A model generated the notes under the pieces. It was not told the DNA's origin and searched no databases. It worked only from the letters and a program-made list of their open reading frames with translations. From NCBI GenBank assembly GCA_030685235.1, contig MU839131.1, positions 246,005 to 310,004 on the forward strand: a DNA stretch of 64,000 bases, read 5' to 3'. Below are positions 59,752 through 64,000 of this stretch, one piece after another (position 1 is the stretch's first letter; every line of letters begins with the position of its first letter). Position numbers and translations under genes: made by a program. The stretch comes from Copromyces sp. CBS 386.78 (lineage: Eukaryota > Ascomycota > Sordariomycetes > Sordariales > Sordariaceae).

Positions 59752-60900
59752 ATTAATTCGCTAATGAAAATTCATTTAAGCGCGTTGAAAGAACGTTAAT
59801 ATTAATCCTCTTATTTTTAATCTTTAATAGTCTTCTTTATTAGTTCGTATAATAGTCCCGCTAAGATAGAAAAGTATTTAATAAATTGCCGATAGAAATT
59901 AGCGAATTTTAAAAAACGTTATAGCGCCCTCTTAATATTTAGAACCTCTTATAAAATAATTACTATTACTTTCTCTAAATTTATTTTAATACTTTTAAGG
60001 GTAATAATAAGCTTTAAATACTTAGTCCGTTTCCTATATAAGTCGTACTTATCGATATCGATTTATAGGCCTACGTCGATTATCTTCCGTAGGATTTCGT
60101 TAATATACCCTACGTAATCCTCCTTATCTTCTAAATAAATGAAGATATTATTAAGGTAAGTAATAGCGTATATATTGAGGATATTATATAAGACGTTATT
60201 AATATAATTTTAGAACGTCCTTAGTACTTTTTATAAATTAAATAGGTATATTAAAGATTCGAAAAGTCTAAAGCGGGTAATAAATATAGTAAACTATTTA
60301 TAGCCCTCTTTTACCCGTATCCTATTAAATGTATTAATAATATTGAATTTAGTAAAGATTTTCGTTTTATAAATAGCGTTAAGGGTTTTTTTAATTAATA
60401 GAATTGGATATTATATTTTTAAAGTAATATTATTAATATTACGGTAGTTAATGTAAGTACGGACTCTTCTACTTAGCTTTTATATTAATAGGATAGGTAA
60501 AGTAGCGGCGGATTAGGAGGGACGGATAAACTTCTTTTTAAAATTCTTATTAATCTACTTTTTAATAATAGTAGTTTTGATAGGTAATATCGGTCTAAGT
60601 TTAATATATAGTAGTTATTCTTTTAATTTAAATTCAATTTTATAATTATATAAATAGTACGGAGGTATTTTATCAGCTAACGCGGGAAGAAAAGCGTCGA
60701 TATATAGTTAATAATAATTTATTAATATCCTTTTTATTTCTTCTCTGGTCTTTTAAAGCTTGTCTATTTTATTAAAGAATTTTTAAACGTCTTCTTTTAT
60801 TACTTTTACTAAATAAATACAATAAATAATCTTTTTATAGAGCGGTACGTCCTTAATTAAATCCTTTATTAAAGTAATAGATTTAACAATTATTATTACC
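59752..60900 (-). pseudogene. D reverse transcriptase remnant
   Basis: Minus-strand reading: ITYLNNIFIYLEDKEDYVGY with YLNN at 60147-60158 (both Asp now Asn), LQIDIDKYDLYRKRTKYLKL, FLKFANFYRQFIKYFS. It ends at the B insertion site and continues at 45,766. Confidence 0.7.
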
Positions 60901-61799
60901 TCCTTTTTCTATTTCAAATCCGTATTTATTAGCTATATTATTAATAAAGGAGTGGAGGGAGCGTAGAAGATCGTCCTTATACTTTTCCCCTCGCCCTTTA
61001 ATAATATTTTCTACGATTTCGTACGTAAAATCTATTTCCCGGAATTTTAAAATAGTAGCTAGCCTTTTTAATTAAATATAGTTAGTAACGTATAATTGGA
61101 GTTAGTCCTTCTTATAAATAAAATTGAAAATAGTAGCGTTAAATTTTTTAATATTAATAGGGTTTATACCGTCCTTAATATATTTACTTATCCGAATATT
61201 AGTATAGTGCGTACCCGCTAATATATATCTCTTATTAAATTTAATATATAATTCGTATAATATATCCCGTTTAATTAATATAAAGATAGTAGCGGTATTT
61301 ATAATGCCCTATATTTTTATATTTATATAATATACAATAAGAGTTTTTAATGGAATTATTAATAATATTTTAGTAAGAGAGTTGGAAATTTATTCTTTAA
61401 ATCCTTCGTCCTTAAATTAGGGAGCCCTAATAAATTAGTCTTTAATTTCCTTATATTAGGCCGCTTCCTTACAGAAATAGTCTTTAAGGATATAAGGAGA
61501 AGAGGAAGGGAATTTAGAATTATTTTGGGGAGGCGCTTTCTTATAAGCGCGGATAATTATAATAGAAACGGGGCTAAAGAGGGTTCGGGGTATTTCCGTC
61601 TAATTATTAAGGAACCCTATTAATAAATAGCGGTCCTTATAACCCGGATAGTTAAAATATATACTACTTTTCTTATAGTCGATATATAATTTGTAGAATT
61701 TTATTTAAAGGAACCTTAGAATAATCGGGTATTTATTAAAAAAGTCGTAAATTAAAAAGGTAACGATTTCTTTATAATAACCTATCCATAACCTTCTTA

Positions 61800-63700
61800 T
61801 TATTCTTTCGCTAATTATACTTTTAATATTTCTATTTGCGAATATAAACTTTTTAAAACGAAGAAAGCGGAAATAAAGAAAATTATATTTTGTAATAAAA
61901 AATTAATTAATAAATATAAATATAGAATATTGATTATTAATAAAAGAAATATAATAGTTTTTATACGTACTAGTAATTACGTACGTAGATAATAAAATTA
62001 AATTTAGAATAGTACTATTTAATAATTAAATTTATACTTTTTGTAAATTTATTGAAAAATCCTATTATTTTTATAATGTAACTACCCGATTCGGCCTTTA
62101 CGCACAATTAAATATAAAGGCTAAATATTTTCCGGTTTATTATAATATTTATTACCCGCGGCCGGTTTAATTGTAAGGGTTATAATTGTATTAGTAGTTC
62201 TTACCGAACGGATTTCCGTAGGTTCTTATTTAATATTACTATTATTACATTTACCCCAACCCTTCTTCTTTTTACCGGCCGATTTATTATTAGTACGAAA
62301 TTTACTATCTTAATTAATAAATCCGAAGTAATTGCGGGCAATATAACCCTATTAATTATAATAATAATAAAGGCCCTTCTCTTTTTATTCTTTGAAAACT
62401 TCGGGGTCGAATATAATAAAGAAATTGATAAAATTAAAATCTATTTAATTTCCTCTTTAATTTATAAGTTTATTAGCCGTAATAGGAAGGGTTATTATAG
62501 CGTTTTTAAAGGAGGAGTTTAAATTTTTAAAAGTACTTATAATTATTTTATTATAATAGTCGGCGTCCTCTAATTTCCAATTAACTTTTTTTACGAACCT
62601 TAATTATATAATATAATCGTCGTTTTTAGGGAAATCCTAAGTAACTAAAATACTTCGAAGCTATTTATTAAATTTATTATAAAAGTAATAAACTTTTATT
62701 ACGTTATTAAATTTATATTTATTTATAAATTTAATAAATTTAATAAATTCGATTTCGAAGCGCGGAAAAGGAGTATTACCCTAATAGAAATTAATAAAAC
62801 GTTTATTAGTATTTAATTTAACGTTAATATTATTATATTAATTTATAAAGTACGTAAAGAAAATTTCGCCAATTGCTTACGGCTACTTTTTAAATTCCTT
62901 AGGGAATTCTATAAATTTCTTTAAACCGTTATTTAACGCCGAATATAAATTTAGTCCTAATTGGAATATTATACGTACGATTTTAACCCGTTCTATAGGG
63001 AAATAGAAAGAATCGAATTCTTATATAGTTTTAATTTAATTCTATTATAATTAAAAAATATTATAATATTTAATATTATCCTTATCCTCCCTAATAAAAA
63101 TGGGGAGTCTTCGATAATATATTTAAGGGGTTAGGAAATAATTATTATAGCTTCTTCGGGGGCATTAGAAGTTTCTAATATATTAAAAGGGGCTATAGCG
63201 GATATAATTATAATTTATTATTATAAAATTATAATTATATATTATACTACATTTTATTATTTTATTATAGTATTATAATTTATAATAACTATTATAAGCG
63301 CCCTTTCTAGTAGTTTAATAATAAATTTAAAGGCTAGTTATCGGGCGACGGTTCTAGCGAAAACTTTGTAATTTCGAAAAATTAAATGTAGCCGAGTATT
63401 TTCTGTAAGGCCGTTTATAAAATTTTAAATATTGCGAATAATATTAATAAATTGAAGAAAGGTTATTTAATAAATTTTAATATTAGGAATTAAATCTTCG
63501 GTAAAAATGTTAAAAAGTTTTTTAAAGTCGAATAAGTCAGGGGAAATATTTATTAATAAGTTAATTCTTTATCCTATTTCTTAAAGGTTTAAAACGATAT
63601 AATCTAGTAGCGAAATATTATTGCCGCTATTATTATTATTATTAGAGTAATAATTGTAGTTACTATCGTCTTCCGTAAAGAAGTTGATTTATAATATAAG
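61800..63700 (-). pseudogene. D gag/protease remnant
   Basis: On the minus strand upstream of the RT. Near 62290-62350 the reading GYIARNYFG fits a gag zinc knuckle (GHIARNC) with His and Cys now Tyr. Frames are closed by many stops. The gag start was not determined. Confidence 0.5.
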
Positions 63701-63926
63701 GGGGATTGCTACGATATAAAGGCGTAATTGTAATAATTAGACTATTACTTTTAGGATCCGGTCCTAACGAATTTACGGTTTAACGAGGCGATTCTATATA
63801 CCGGGGTCTACGATTCCTACGAGGCGATCCCGGTATAGTTCTAGATTACGTAACTTCTCGCCGCGCAATTTTAGGAGTTAAAAAGAAATATACGTATAAA
63901 CGCGATAGTTTAAAGGTATAATTAAT

Positions 63927-64000
63927 TATTACGGTACAAAGGTATAAGGTAGGTGAGAATATATGTAATTGTACGAAGGACAGTTAATGTCCTTGCAAAT
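63927..64000 (-). repeat. LTR of element D, right copy (5' LTR), cut by the window end
   Basis: 63927-63980 matches 22459-22512 (TATTACGGTACAAAGG...GTACGAAGGA). After 63980 the sequences differ: here CAGTTAATGTCC follows, forming AAGGAC...GTCCTT. Either the LTR is interrupted by another insertion or the families differ past this point. Confidence 0.6.

Larger units (their letters stand above)
22459..64000 (-). mobile_element. Element D: outermost gypsy-type LTR retrotransposon, RIP-degraded and interrupted
   Basis: The left LTR is 22459-22766. The first 54 bp of an LTR copy recur at 63927-63980, where homology stops near the window edge. D-specific DNA is 22767-22907, 43549-45771 and 59747-63926; the rest is inserted element C and element B. 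Read on the minus strand the order is gag-like, RT (RT motif at 60147-60158), RNase H, integrase, LTR, as in Ty3/gypsy. Reading resumes across B: NVLSTRLNEFSLAN (near 59,760) continues at 45,766 with an RNase H start (KIDIS, YSGTLSQYNEDR). About 6.9 kb of D is visible. All frames are full of stops at former Gln and Trp codons. Confidence 0.7.

Noticed and set aside
22459..64000. CRISPR-like array or centromeric satellite
   Set aside because: Repeats are LTRs and dispersed elements, not regular spaced units. A centromeric location is possible in Neurospora-like genomes but cannot be judged from this window.

Overview
The window reads as filamentous-ascomycete DNA, most likely Neurospora or a close Sordariaceae relative. 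Protein genes carry short introns (about 50-115 nt) with GTAAGT-type donors and CTAAC branch points. From about 22.46 kb to the end the DNA is extremely AT-rich and TpA-rich: CpA/TpG are scarce while CpG survives, and ancestral Gln and Trp codons have become stops. That is the signature of repeat-induced point mutation (RIP). No database search was possible; all calls rest on reading the sequence.

Bases 1-22,458 are gene-bearing: an RBR-type E3 ubiquitin ligase (+), an amino-acid permease of the fungal MUP/LAT type (-) with a MITE-like foldback element in its promoter, a secreted protein built of three diverged copies of one unit (+), the ER-Golgi Qb-SNARE Bos1 (+), thiamine pyrophosphokinase (-), the mitochondrial intermembrane-space import oxidoreductase Mia40 (+), an Om14-like mitochondrial outer-membrane protein (+), and an unrecognised 201-aa protein (+). 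They do not form a pathway; Mia40 and the Om14-like gene are two mitochondrial genes in a row. Two genes have an intron at the start codon: directly after ATG in bos1, and splitting A|TG in the Om14-like gene.

Bases 22,459-64,000 can be parsed as one nested retrotransposon cluster, named here by letter. D is a minus-strand gypsy element with its left LTR at 22,459-22,766 and its right LTR starting at 63,927. Inside D sit C (22,908-43,548, minus-strand gypsy, TSD TACT) and B (45,772-59,746, plus-strand gypsy, TSD ATAAT). C contains a Tad-like LINE (24,558-30,429, plus strand, 14-bp TSD), itself hit by a 426-bp DNA MITE (29,044-29,469, 8-bp TSD), and gypsy E (35,244-41,974, plus strand, TSD ATTTA). 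B contains copia F (52,780-58,914, minus strand, TSD ATAAT). Interrupted pol reading resumes across the inserts, which supports the order of events: D, then C and B, then the LINE, E and F, then the MITE.

The most notable signals are: (1) in all four elements with two complete LTRs, the outward half of each LTR is spared from RIP and the inward half is damaged; (2) the un-RIPed MITE whose terminal inverted repeats are themselves two copies of a ~21-nt unit; (3) the promoter MITE; (4) the three-unit secreted protein with introns at equivalent positions and a weak or non-GT donor in the first; (5) B, C and D share LTR termini, which suggests one retroelement clade inserting repeatedly into its own kind.
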